Source: Bog-159 sp963756605 (GTDB taxonomy: Bacteria > Acidobacteriota > Terriglobia > Bryobacterales > Bryobacteraceae). Taken from it: a stretch of DNA of 64,000 bases. Made by a program: the position numbers and the translations under genes. Where the stretch lies: the NCBI GenBank assembly GCA_963756605.1, contig CAVWOT010000030.1, forward strand, positions 186,001 through 250,000, given 5' to 3'. The notes beneath the pieces are model-generated. The model had not been told where the DNA came from. It saw only the letters and a program-made list of their open reading frames with translations, and did not search any database. This document shows positions 1 to 8,154 of the stretch, in pieces; position 1 is the stretch's first letter; each line of letters begins with the position of its first letter.

Positions 1-789
1 GAAGTAATGGCCGAAGATGTAGGCATTGAGCGAGCCGGGAACGGGATTCTGCCGCAAAACAGTCTGCAGTTCGGTGTTTTCTTCGTCCAGGACGTTAGTC
101 AAAGTTACGGTACCGGCCCGCGCATACCCGTTGACGGCCTCATTCATAATGTTGGCAGCCAGTTGGAAGACGACACCGGCTTGCCCGTAGATTTTGGCGA
201 CGTTTTTGAACAATGTCTTCACATCGTCGGCTTGAGAACTGGGGGGGGTGCCGTTGATGGTGACAAAGTGCGCCTGGACGTTGATGGTGAGGGGGGGATA
301 AGCGCGCACGGCGCACTCGGCCATCACGGGCCCTCCGGCGGAGCCGTAGTGAATTTTGAGCTTGGTTTCCGACTCGGACGTAGTCTTGGCGCGCAGGAAG
401 ACACAGTCCCCGGGACGGGCGGGATCGGTGGCGGTGGCCGGTGTATCCTGCGGGTTGAGGGCCGCGTTCACCGGGAACTCGATTTCGGCGATAGAGGCGT
501 CGTCGATACTGGGAAACAGCTTGGTATCGTCGCTCAGACGGTCGCGTATCACCTTGAGGCGAGTGACCGGACCGGAGGACTGGCCGCTGGCGGGGCCTAT
601 CAGACCCACCACGGGTCCGTTGGCGTTGCAAAATGCCAGAGGGATCACGAAGCCATGGTCATCAAGGTCGGGCGCCGTATCGTCGGCGAAGTCATCCACG
701 GCGCGAGCGAAGCGAATGGGGACGATACGGTGCGGAGTAAGCTTGGGGTTCAACTGCGGATTGATCACGCCGATATTGAAGGATGCCAC
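1..789 (-). CDS. zincin-like hypothetical protein, partial (runs off left edge)
   Basis: A GTG-started frame stays open for 263 codons to the window edge, so the C-terminus is missing. GGAG lies 9 nt before the GTG at 789, and the preceding gene stops at 793, so the two genes are close to translationally coupled. No signal peptide or membrane helix is seen. The N-terminal half is beta-rich and unfamiliar. The last 80 residues (helix, FQLAAN, then LRQNPVPGSLNAYIFGHYF) resemble the stretch that precedes the HExxH helix in secreted zincin metallopeptidases, but the catalytic motif would lie outside the window. As the last gene of a vgrG island it is a candidate T6SS effector or cargo. Coding status is good; the peptidase idea is only inference. 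Confidence 0.7.
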   Translation of the reverse strand, partial: MASFNIGVINPQLNPKLTPHRIVPIRFARAVDDFADDTAPDLDDHGFVIPLAFCNANGPVVGLIGPASGQSSGPVTRLKVIRDRLSDDTKLFPSIDDASIAEIEFPVNAALNPQDTPATATDPARPGDCVFLRAKTTSESETKLKIHYGSAGGPVMAECAVRAYPPLTINVQAHFVTINGTPPSSQADDVKTLFKNVAKIYGQAGVVFQLAANIMNEAVNGYARAGTVTLTNVLDEENTELQTVLRQNPVPGSLNAYIFGHYF

Positions 790-792
790 CGG

Positions 793-1296
793 TTACTCCC
801 CCCCCACATTCTGCATGCTGGCGCGGGTCTTAGGTCCGATGATGCCGTCTATGGCGAGCACCTGGTCGGTCTGGAAGTTCATGATGGCCTGCTGAAAGCC
901 GGGGGTATCGACACCGTCGTCGACGGGATTGTTCAGCAGCGCCACGAGCTGGTAGCCGGTGAAATAGCCCAGCACCTCCAGGCGTTTTTGCTGGCCTGGG
1001 GTGGCGGACAAAGCGTGCAGCACGGAGAACGACAGGTTGTAGTCGGTATCGAAAATGTGTAGCACGGCGCCGCCCTGTTGAATGACCAGGATCTCGACGG
1101 TAGCCTCGCCATTCGCGTCGGTGGTGTCGTCTTTGAGCTTGGCTCCGTTTAGGAGGACCTGGTAGGGGACGTTGGCAATGCCCAGGCCGGCGCGGTTTCC
1201 CGGACAGATCTGGAAGCGCACACGCACTGTAGGCATGACCAGCGTGTTCAGAACGGTGAGACCTTCGGAGGTTCGGGTTACACGGGCTTCAATCAT
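793..1296 (-). CDS. peptidoglycan-binding-domain protein of the VgrG island
   Basis: A 167-residue protein without a signal peptide. Residues 20-75 form a beta-sandwich-like module (VPYQVLLNG, then a DANGEATVEIL turn) like the C-terminal extension of the nearby VgrG. The C-terminal part (LEVLGYFTGY to DGIIGPKTRASM) matches a divergent PG_binding_1 domain. It lies 18 bp after the LysM gene in the same operon. A cytoplasmic protein with a wall-binding module next to vgrG suggests T6SS cargo or a spike accessory, but no catalytic domain is visible, so it could instead be an adaptor. Domain calls are by eye. Confidence 0.8.
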   Translation of the reverse strand: MIEARVTRTSEGLTVLNTLVMPTVRVRFQICPGNRAGLGIANVPYQVLLNGAKLKDDTTDANGEATVEILVIQQGGAVLHIFDTDYNLSFSVLHALSATPGQQKRLEVLGYFTGYQLVALLNNPVDDGVDTPGFQQAIMNFQTDQVLAIDGIIGPKTRASMQNVGGE

Positions 1297-1314
1297 GTCG
1301 GCATTCTCTCTCGG

Positions 1315-1968
1315 TCAGGGAAGATCATGAAGTTGGCGGAGCTTGTCCCGCGTGACGCTATCGGCGCTGCCCGAGACGGCCAGCCCGTTCTTGGATTGAA
1401 AGCCGCTCAGGGCGGCTTGCGTCATGGGTCCGATGATGCCGTCGACCGCTCCGCAGAAAAAGCCCAGGTTGTTCAGGCGGGCCTGCACACCCTTATTGGT
1501 ATCCACAGGGTCCAGGTTGCCGATTTTGAGGCTCCAGACAATGCCCGGCTTGCTGGTGTCGTTGTCCAGAAATACGGTCAATTGCCCGGATGCCGTGTCG
1601 GCGGCAATCTCGGTCTGCACCAATCCATCCGCACCGGTGGCGCCCTCGGTGAGATTGCCGTTGATTTTCAGGCTATATTTCTTGTTGGCGAAGGCGTTGC
1701 CTTGCTCGTCTTTGAGACGGATTTTCAAAAAAGTTTTTTTGGCGAACAGCTTATAGGTGTTCTTGGTGTCCGTGCCTTTGGAATCGGTCTTGGTTAGCTT
1801 GTCGGGAACAAAGAGCTGATCGCCGGGACTGATGATGTTGGGGTCGGGACGGAGTGTTCGGAAATCGGCATTTTCAGGAGCGTTGTAGATGGTCTGCCAG
1901 TGGGAGAAGCCGAAGCTTTTGGCGATGCTGGCCAGGCAATCCCCGTCTTGTACTGTATACATCGGCAT
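1315..1968 (-). CDS. LysM and PG_binding_1 domain protein
   Basis: A 217-residue protein. Residues 1-55 are a LysM domain (YTVQDGDCLASIAKSFG, ending in ISPGDQLFVP). Residues 75-135 are a beta-sandwich module with the same layout as the VgrG tail (IRLKDEQGNAF, then GATGADGLV). Residues 155-217 are a PG_binding_1 domain (LNNLGFFCGAVDGIIGPMT). No signal peptide is present, so export would have to go through the T6SS. It sits 20 bp after vgrG. LysM proteins also serve as baseplate or tail parts in phages and extracellular contractile systems, so a structural role at the spike is an alternative to an effector role. Start at ATG 1968; ATG 1962 is also possible. Confidence 0.85.
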   Translation of the reverse strand: MPMYTVQDGDCLASIAKSFGFSHWQTIYNAPENADFRTLRPDPNIISPGDQLFVPDKLTKTDSKGTDTKNTYKLFAKKTFLKIRLKDEQGNAFANKKYSLKINGNLTEGATGADGLVQTEIAADTASGQLTVFLDNDTSKPGIVWSLKIGNLDPVDTNKGVQARLNNLGFFCGAVDGIIGPMTQAALSGFQSKNGLAVSGSADSVTRDKLRQLHDLP

Positions 1969-1988
1969 CTTATAAGATCCGCCACGCT

Positions 1989-4310
1989 CTAATGCGGCTC
2001 CCAGGCATCCTTGTCACGATCGGGAAAAGTGATCTCGCAGGAGCCAGGATCGATGCCATCAATCCTGGCATGGCCCTGGTCGTCCAAAGTGCCCTCGTCG
2101 ACGGTGCCGTCGGGGAGCTTGACGCGATAACGTTCGCCGGGCACCGGCTTGCCTACTTCGTCGACCAGGTTGATTTCGATCCAGTCCTTCTTCTGTTGGT
2201 TATCGGGGGAATTAGGGTTATGGCTAGGGTCGCTGGTATTACGGGGAGGCGGACTCGCCTGAGCGGGGCTGATGTTGGTCAACTGATACTGCAATGGCGT
2301 GAACCCGGCAGGGGTGGGAGTGCTCGAACTGCCGGCCTGCGCCTTGTCGGCTTCCAGGGGATCGCTGGGAGCGGTAGGGCTGAGGCAGTTGCCGGGGCTT
2401 CCAGAAAGCGCCGAACCGCCGCTGTTGATCATGACCATGGGGCCGAAGATCTGGACCCCGGAAGCGTTGATGGTGATGAACGAACCTCCTACCACCAAAG
2501 ACAGCCCCGCTTGGGCTTCGATCACCACCTGCATGGCGCTCAGATAGTAGTTCATCGTGGTGGCTTCCGAGTGGTTCTGGTTATAAGCCTCGGCGACATT
2601 ACCGGTGACGGAGACGGATTGGTTGCCGGTAATGGCGACGGCCTGCTTCCCCGAGATGGTTAGGTGGTGATCGCGGCTCACCAGCTGCAAGAGATCGCGA
2701 TTGACTTTGGAATGCGAGTCCCGCGTAATGGATTCCAGCTTGTCACGCTGCACCATTAAGTGGCGATCCTCACCGATCCATTCCTTGCGGTCATTTTCAA
2801 TGCGGATATCGGCATCCTTCTGGCCATGGATGAAGATCTGCTCGCTGCCCTTCTTATCCTCGTAACGGATTTCGTTAAAGCCGCCGCCTCCCTTGCTGCT
2901 CATGGATTTCCAGGTGCTTTGCGTCTGGTTGTCCGGCAACGTGTAGGGCGGCATTTGGTCCGCATTGTAGACCGACCCCGTGATGATGGGCCGGTCCGGA
3001 TCGCCTTCGAGGAAACTGACGATGACCTCCTGGCCGATGCGGGGAATGCAGATGAAGCCCCACTGCTTGCCCGCCCAACCCTGGGCGACGCGGATCCAGC
3101 AGGAACTGTTCTCGTCGCTTTTGCCTTGGCGGTCCCAATGAAACTGTACGGTGACCCGCCCGTAATTGTCGGTCCAGATCTCCTCGCCGGATTTGCCGAC
3201 CACCACGGCGGTCTGGGTTCCTTCGATAACCGGCTTGCGGGCGCGCCGCGGCGGGCGGAACGGCACGGAATTGGGAATGGCTTCGAAGCGGTTGTGATAC
3301 TCGAAAGGATCCACCTGGCCGGCACGGTAGCTGGCGTTGCGCGCGCGATGCTCCAGCATCAGCATCGTGTAATCGGTATTGGCGTCGTCGCGATAGTGGT
3401 CGCTCAGAGTGAATTTATAGCCGCATTGGAAACCCATGCAGTTGCTTTCACCGCGAACGGTGGCGATGTTGACTTCCAACTCCTCAAGACGGATGCGGGT
3501 GTAGTGGTCGCCGTCATCCTTGGCGGTATAGTTGCCGGGGTAATCGTAGGCCTCGCCTTTCTGTTGGCCGGCCAAAGTGGCAAAGAGCGTAGTGTTGGGT
3601 TTCGTGAAATCGTAGTCGGTGAGTGAGGCGGTGCCGGTCTGGACGCGGAACTCAGACTCCAGGCTAGCCACGGTATTGTCGTCCAGGCGGCCGCCCTCGC
3701 TCGGCATGAAGCGAGCCGTGGGCTGATCGGGGCAGGCGGCAAAAGCAGTCAAATCGTCGGCCAGCACCAAAGTGTGCTTCTCCTGGCTCTGCTCGAAGAA
3801 GTAAAAGATGCCTTCCTCTTCCAGCAGGCGGGAAACGAAATTGAAATCGCTTTCGCGGTATTGCACGCAATAATCGCGCGGACTATAGGTGCCTTTCAGG
3901 CCGGATCTGAAATCGGAAAAGCCGCGATCCTTAAAAACTTTTTCCACAATGTCGGGAACGCTCATCTTCTGGAAGATGCGGCAATCGGAAAACAGCGTGA
4001 GGAACCAGAACCAGGGGACCACTTCCGCCTCGTAGGCAGCCATGCCGTCCGATCCGTATTGCAGGAGCTTCATGCTGCTGATGTTGCCGTGGATATGGCG
4101 TTCGGTGTCCTCATCCAGCGGCAGCGAGAGCACCGCCGGCTGGGTAAGCAGGCTCTGCATGTCCACATTGGGATCGGGGGAAAGCAGCCGCAACACGAAG
4201 CGGAAAGGCTGGGATACGCGCTCGACGCCGGAAAAGCTGTCGAGCAGCAGGGCATCGTCGCCGAGCGGCGTCTTTACGCGAAATGGCCGGTTAATCTGTG
4301 TCGCTGGCAA
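1989..4310 (-). CDS. vgrG: T6SS spike protein VgrG with C-terminal TTR-like extension
   Basis: A 773-residue VgrG (TssI), the trimeric spike at the tip of the Hcp tube. It has the gp27-like region in the first 350 residues, the gp5-like OB-fold (YGRVTVQFHWDR, WGFICIPRIGQEVIVSFLEG, DPDRPIITGSVYN) and then the repetitive DUF2345-type beta-helix. A Pro/Ser linker (about 650-700) leads to a 65-residue terminal module (WIEINLVDEVGKPVPGERYR) resembling carboxypeptidase-regulatory/transthyretin folds, a likely cargo-docking site. The start is TTG at 4310, since no ATG or GTG in frame fits the conserved beginning. It is followed by the island genes; no PAAR gene is visible. Confidence 0.95.
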   Translation of the reverse strand: MPATQINRPFRVKTPLGDDALLLDSFSGVERVSQPFRFVLRLLSPDPNVDMQSLLTQPAVLSLPLDEDTERHIHGNISSMKLLQYGSDGMAAYEAEVVPWFWFLTLFSDCRIFQKMSVPDIVEKVFKDRGFSDFRSGLKGTYSPRDYCVQYRESDFNFVSRLLEEEGIFYFFEQSQEKHTLVLADDLTAFAACPDQPTARFMPSEGGRLDDNTVASLESEFRVQTGTASLTDYDFTKPNTTLFATLAGQQKGEAYDYPGNYTAKDDGDHYTRIRLEELEVNIATVRGESNCMGFQCGYKFTLSDHYRDDANTDYTMLMLEHRARNASYRAGQVDPFEYHNRFEAIPNSVPFRPPRRARKPVIEGTQTAVVVGKSGEEIWTDNYGRVTVQFHWDRQGKSDENSSCWIRVAQGWAGKQWGFICIPRIGQEVIVSFLEGDPDRPIITGSVYNADQMPPYTLPDNQTQSTWKSMSSKGGGGFNEIRYEDKKGSEQIFIHGQKDADIRIENDRKEWIGEDRHLMVQRDKLESITRDSHSKVNRDLLQLVSRDHHLTISGKQAVAITGNQSVSVTGNVAEAYNQNHSEATTMNYYLSAMQVVIEAQAGLSLVVGGSFITINASGVQIFGPMVMINSGGSALSGSPGNCLSPTAPSDPLEADKAQAGSSSTPTPAGFTPLQYQLTNISPAQASPPPRNTSDPSHNPNSPDNQQKKDWIEINLVDEVGKPVPGERYRVKLPDGTVDEGTLDDQGHARIDGIDPGSCEITFPDRDKDAWEPH

Positions 4311-4369
4311 GCCGTCCCCATCACGGCAACGATCGGCCGTTCCGGCCGCGCCGCGTCTCCGCCTGTGTC

Positions 4370-7081
4370 CTACGAGTAGACAAAGGAACCCCCATCGCCG
4401 ATGCCGACGTGAACCGATCCGGGCCGCAATCCCTCGGCGATACGCCCCAGCAACTGCCGCGAGATATCCGGCAGCAGCGTGTTCGTGAGAATATTATCCA
4501 CGTTTCGCGCGCCGCTTTCCACTTCGGTGCAGCGGCTGGCCACTTCATCGATCAATGCCGGATCGTAGGTCAGATCGATGCGATGCGTTTCCTTCAAGCG
4601 GCGTTGAATCTTGGCGAGCTTCAGCACCACAATTTTCTTCAGGTTCTCATCCCGAATGGGGAAATAGGGTATGACGACCAAACGGCCCAGGAACGCGGGC
4701 TTGAAGATCTTGTTCAACTCGGGCTTAAGGGCGTCGGCCAGTCCTTTAGCTCCAGGCATGGTTTCGGGATCGGCGCACAACTTCATGAGGGTATCGGTCC
4801 CCGCATTGGATGTGAGAATGATGATAGTGTTCTTGAAGTCGATCTGGCGGCCTTCTCCGTCCTCCATCATGCCTTTGTCGAATACCTGGAAGAACAACTC
4901 CAACACGTCGGGATGAGCCTTTTCGACTTCGTCCAGGAGCACCACGGAATAGGGCCGGCGCCGCACGGCCTCGGTCAGGACGCCGCCCTCGCCGTAGCCC
5001 ACATAGCCGGGAGGAGATCCTTTCAAGGTCGAGACCGTATGGGCCTCCTGGAACTCCGACATGTTAATGGTAATGAGATTATGCTCGCCGCCGAAGAGCA
5101 GGTCCGAGAGCGCCAGCGCGGTCTCGGTTTTTCCGACGCCGCTTGGCCCCACCAGGAGAAATGTGCCGACCGGCTTGCCTGGGTCGTCCAGCCCAGCGCG
5201 GGCGGTGCGGATGCGGTGACTGATGGCTTCCAGCGCGTGCGATTGACCAATGACCCGCGCGCCAAGGTGGGATTCCAGTTGCAGCACGGTGGCGATCTCG
5301 TCCTTCAACATCTTTCCAACCGGAATGCCAGTCCAGCCGGAGATGACTTCACCGACCAGATGGGAATCCACGCAGACGCGCATCAGGGGCTTCTCACCCT
5401 GCACGCCTTCGAGTTCGGTGTTGAGCTTATCGAGTTCGGCGCGCAACGCCGCCCGATCGGGCGTGGGCGCGGGCGCCTGGGCGGTGGCCGATGCCGCCGA
5501 AGCGGTGGCGGTGGCGGCTCCGGCCGCGGCTGCCGTGGCGCCTTCGGCAACCGCCGCGATGCCGGTCTCGAGCTGACCTCGGATCTCCCGAATGCGCCCC
5601 ACCAAAGCGCGTTCCTTCTCCCATCGCGCACGCAGATCCTCGAGCGTAGCCTGGGTGGCGGCCTTCTGTTGATCAATTGCCGCGAGGCGCTCGGCATGAT
5701 CCACGCCCACAGCGGCTTCCCGCTGCAGGATGCGCCCCTGCACCTCCAGATCGTCCAGCGTGCGCATGGCGTCTTCGATGGGACCGGGCGTGGCATTCTG
5801 GCCGAGCGACAGGCGCGCGCAGGTGGTATCCAGCACACTGACGGCTTTGTCGGGCAACTGGCGGTCGGGCAGATAACGGTGCGAGAGCTTCACCGCCGCA
5901 GCCAGCCCTTCGTCCAGGATGCGCACGTTGTGATGTTTCTCCAAAGCCGGCACCACGCCGCGCATCATGAGCTCGCATTGCGTCTCGCCAGGCTCCTCCA
6001 CCTTCACCAACTGAAAGCGGCGTGCCAGCGCCGGATCCTTCTCGAAATATTTCTTGTATTCGGACCAGGTGGTGGCGGCGATGGTGCGCAGTTCGCCACG
6101 CGCCAGGGCAGGCTTCAGCAGATTGGCGGCGTCGTTTTGTCCCGCCTGCCCGCCGGCGCCGATCATGGTGTGGGCCTCATCGATGAACAGTATGATTGGC
6201 GTGGGTGAGTTCTTCACTTCCGCGATCAAGCTCTTGAGGCGATTTTCGAATTCGCCTTTGACGCCGGCTCCGGCCTGCAGCAGAGCCAGGTCCAGCGTGC
6301 GCACTTCCACGTTCTTCAGCACGGGCGGAACATCGCCCTGCACGATGCGAATGGCAAAACCTTCCACCACCGCGGTCTTGCCGACGCCAGCCTCACCGAC
6401 CAGTATGGGGTTGTTCTGCCTTCGGCGAGTCAGGATGTCTACGACTTGCCGGATCTCGAAATCGCGCGCCAGGACGGGATCGATCTTGCCGCTGCGGGCA
6501 TTCGCGGTTAGATTGATGGTGTATTGATCCAGGTTCGGCGTCTTGCCCCCTAGCGGGCGCGGAGCTCCACCGGTGTCCGGGGCACTGGCGGCAGCGCCGG
6601 CGGCTTCTTCAGAGGACGACGCGGTGATTTCCTGGAAGTCTTTGCGCAGGCTGTCGGCATTGATCTTCTGGAATTCGCGGCTGACCTCCCGCATCATGCG
6701 CGCCAGATCCTCGTCGGTAGCCAGCGCCAGAATGGTGAAGCCGGAGCGTATCTGTCCCGCGCCGTAATCTATCGACCCCAACGTCCACGCCTCGGCGAAC
6801 ATATTGCGCAGCGTGGGGCTCAGCGCGGGATTACGCGCGTTGCCGGATTTCAACTTATCGAGGCTGCGTGTGAGTTCGGCGGCCAAGCGGGATTTATCCA
6901 CCTCGAAGTGTTTGAGAATCGCCGACAGATCGCCGCTGGATGAATCGAGCAGTTTCAGGAGGTAGTGCTCGACTTCCACGTCGTAGTGAGTTCGCGAAAG
7001 GCACAAACCCGCCGCGGCTTCCAACGCGTTGCGCGTGGTCTCGTTCAATTTTCCTATTAAAGCCCTGATATTAACTGCCAT
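4370..7081 (-). CDS. clpV: T6SS sheath-recycling AAA+ ATPase ClpV
   Basis: A 903-residue ClpV (TssH), the Hsp100 ATPase that pulls apart contracted sheath. It has an N-terminal Clp-N domain (1-150), a first AAA+ module with Walker A GEAGVGKT at 229-236 and Walker B LFIDEAHTMIG, a coiled middle domain interrupted by an Ala-rich stretch, and a second AAA+ module with Walker A GPSGVGKTE and LLDEVEKAHPDV. The frame is open upstream, but ATG 7081 is chosen because GAAGGA sits just before it and the protein then starts with the family-typical MAVNIRALIGKLN. It lies 32 bp after tssG. Confidence 0.96.
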   Translation of the reverse strand: MAVNIRALIGKLNETTRNALEAAAGLCLSRTHYDVEVEHYLLKLLDSSSGDLSAILKHFEVDKSRLAAELTRSLDKLKSGNARNPALSPTLRNMFAEAWTLGSIDYGAGQIRSGFTILALATDEDLARMMREVSREFQKINADSLRKDFQEITASSSEEAAGAAASAPDTGGAPRPLGGKTPNLDQYTINLTANARSGKIDPVLARDFEIRQVVDILTRRRQNNPILVGEAGVGKTAVVEGFAIRIVQGDVPPVLKNVEVRTLDLALLQAGAGVKGEFENRLKSLIAEVKNSPTPIILFIDEAHTMIGAGGQAGQNDAANLLKPALARGELRTIAATTWSEYKKYFEKDPALARRFQLVKVEEPGETQCELMMRGVVPALEKHHNVRILDEGLAAAVKLSHRYLPDRQLPDKAVSVLDTTCARLSLGQNATPGPIEDAMRTLDDLEVQGRILQREAAVGVDHAERLAAIDQQKAATQATLEDLRARWEKERALVGRIREIRGQLETGIAAVAEGATAAAAGAATATASAASATAQAPAPTPDRAALRAELDKLNTELEGVQGEKPLMRVCVDSHLVGEVISGWTGIPVGKMLKDEIATVLQLESHLGARVIGQSHALEAISHRIRTARAGLDDPGKPVGTFLLVGPSGVGKTETALALSDLLFGGEHNLITINMSEFQEAHTVSTLKGSPPGYVGYGEGGVLTEAVRRRPYSVVLLDEVEKAHPDVLELFFQVFDKGMMEDGEGRQIDFKNTIIILTSNAGTDTLMKLCADPETMPGAKGLADALKPELNKIFKPAFLGRLVVIPYFPIRDENLKKIVVLKLAKIQRRLKETHRIDLTYDPALIDEVASRCTEVESGARNVDNILTNTLLPDISRQLLGRIAEGLRPGSVHVGIGDGGSFVYS

Positions 7082-7113
7082 ATTTAATCCTTCACAAAGG
7101 CCTGACCGGCGTT

Positions 7114-8154
7114 TTAGTTTAGCAACAAAACCGTATCCGCCGGGTCGCGCCCGAAGGCGGGCCCCGACTTGATCCAACTAAACCAGCCCAAAAGTGGCGG
7201 CGTTCCGCCATCCTCCCGCAATTCGCAGGGGGGCACCTCCTCGCGCTTCAGTACCAGTTTCACTTCGAACTCGATTTCTCCCCCGGCAAAGAATGTGGCG
7301 ATCGCACGGAGAGGTTCCCATGCGTCTCCCTGAGGCAGAAACGACAGATATTGGCGCGCCGAGAGCGGGCCGAGTGTAATGCGTACCCGGGACTGCTGTT
7401 CCCAGATTTCATCACCGGCGATGGCGCCCATCCCAAGTTGATCCGAGTGGGGTGCGCCCCCTTCCATGCGGCACTGATCGGAGGTATCCAGCGCCCGCCA
7501 GGCACCCACGAATTGTTCGATCTCGACGGGCACCTCGAAGTAATCGGACAACACCTGCCGCAGCGCCACCGCGGAACGCGTGCGCATGGAGAACAGACCG
7601 CAATAGAACAATAGGGATTCGTCCGCCACCGCCTGGCGGCGCTCCAGGCCGGCCGTGCCCAAGCCCACGAAGCTCATCAGGTAACGCGAGAACCGGTCTT
7701 TTTCGTCGCGCTCGTAGGCCACGAAGAAGCGGTACTTCTCCCACGCCTGGTAGAACAGGGAGATCATGCGGTGGTTGAACAGGTCGAAGAAATCCCGCAG
7801 AGTGGCATCTTTGGCGCGCGCTCGATCGCGGACCAGTTCCGTGTAGCAGCGCGGGAGGACGCCCATGGGCCCGGTGAGGCCCATGAAGTTCACTATCATC
7901 CGCGCGGGTCCCTCGTCGGACCAGTCGAGCGATTGGATCTGGCTGGTGGGAAAAGCCAGAGAATTGTTGGTGCATAAGCGCAGCACCTCGCGTCCGGGCG
8001 GGACGAAACGGCCCACCGGCCCACGCTCCGGCAACATCCTGTGCATTAAACGGACCGCCTGAAAGAAGTTGAACCGCCCGGGATGCTCGCGTAATTCCTG
8101 CCCGAGAAAGGAGCGGCTCACATCAAGATCCGGCGACCGGCCCGGGGTGGCCAT
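7114..8154 (-). CDS. tssG: T6SS baseplate protein TssG
   Basis: A 346-residue TssG (ImpH/VasB) baseplate wedge subunit that partners TssF, TssE and TssK. Family hallmarks are the N-terminal FNFFQAVRLM, the segment FMGLTGPMGVLP after a Leu-rich strand, FFDLFNHRMISLFYQAWEKYR, and the C-terminal LGWFSWIK. Length is normal. Its start overlaps the end of tssF by 37 nt, which indicates translational coupling. No unusual residues were noticed. Confidence 0.95.
   Translation of the reverse strand: MATPGRSPDLDVSRSFLGQELREHPGRFNFFQAVRLMHRMLPERGPVGRFVPPGREVLRLCTNNSLAFPTSQIQSLDWSDEGPARMIVNFMGLTGPMGVLPRCYTELVRDRARAKDATLRDFFDLFNHRMISLFYQAWEKYRFFVAYERDEKDRFSRYLMSFVGLGTAGLERRQAVADESLLFYCGLFSMRTRSAVALRQVLSDYFEVPVEIEQFVGAWRALDTSDQCRMEGGAPHSDQLGMGAIAGDEIWEQQSRVRITLGPLSARQYLSFLPQGDAWEPLRAIATFFAGGEIEFEVKLVLKREEVPPCELREDGGTPPLLGWFSWIKSGPAFGRDPADTVLLLN

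Noticed and set aside
7..1062. 351-codon plus-strand frame at the left edge
   Set aside because: The minus-strand genes have domains and ribosome-binding sites; this frame has neither.
4298..6208. 636-codon plus-strand frame opposite clpV
   Set aside because: It is antisense to a clear AAA+ gene and has no recognisable domain; high GC leaves such shadows.
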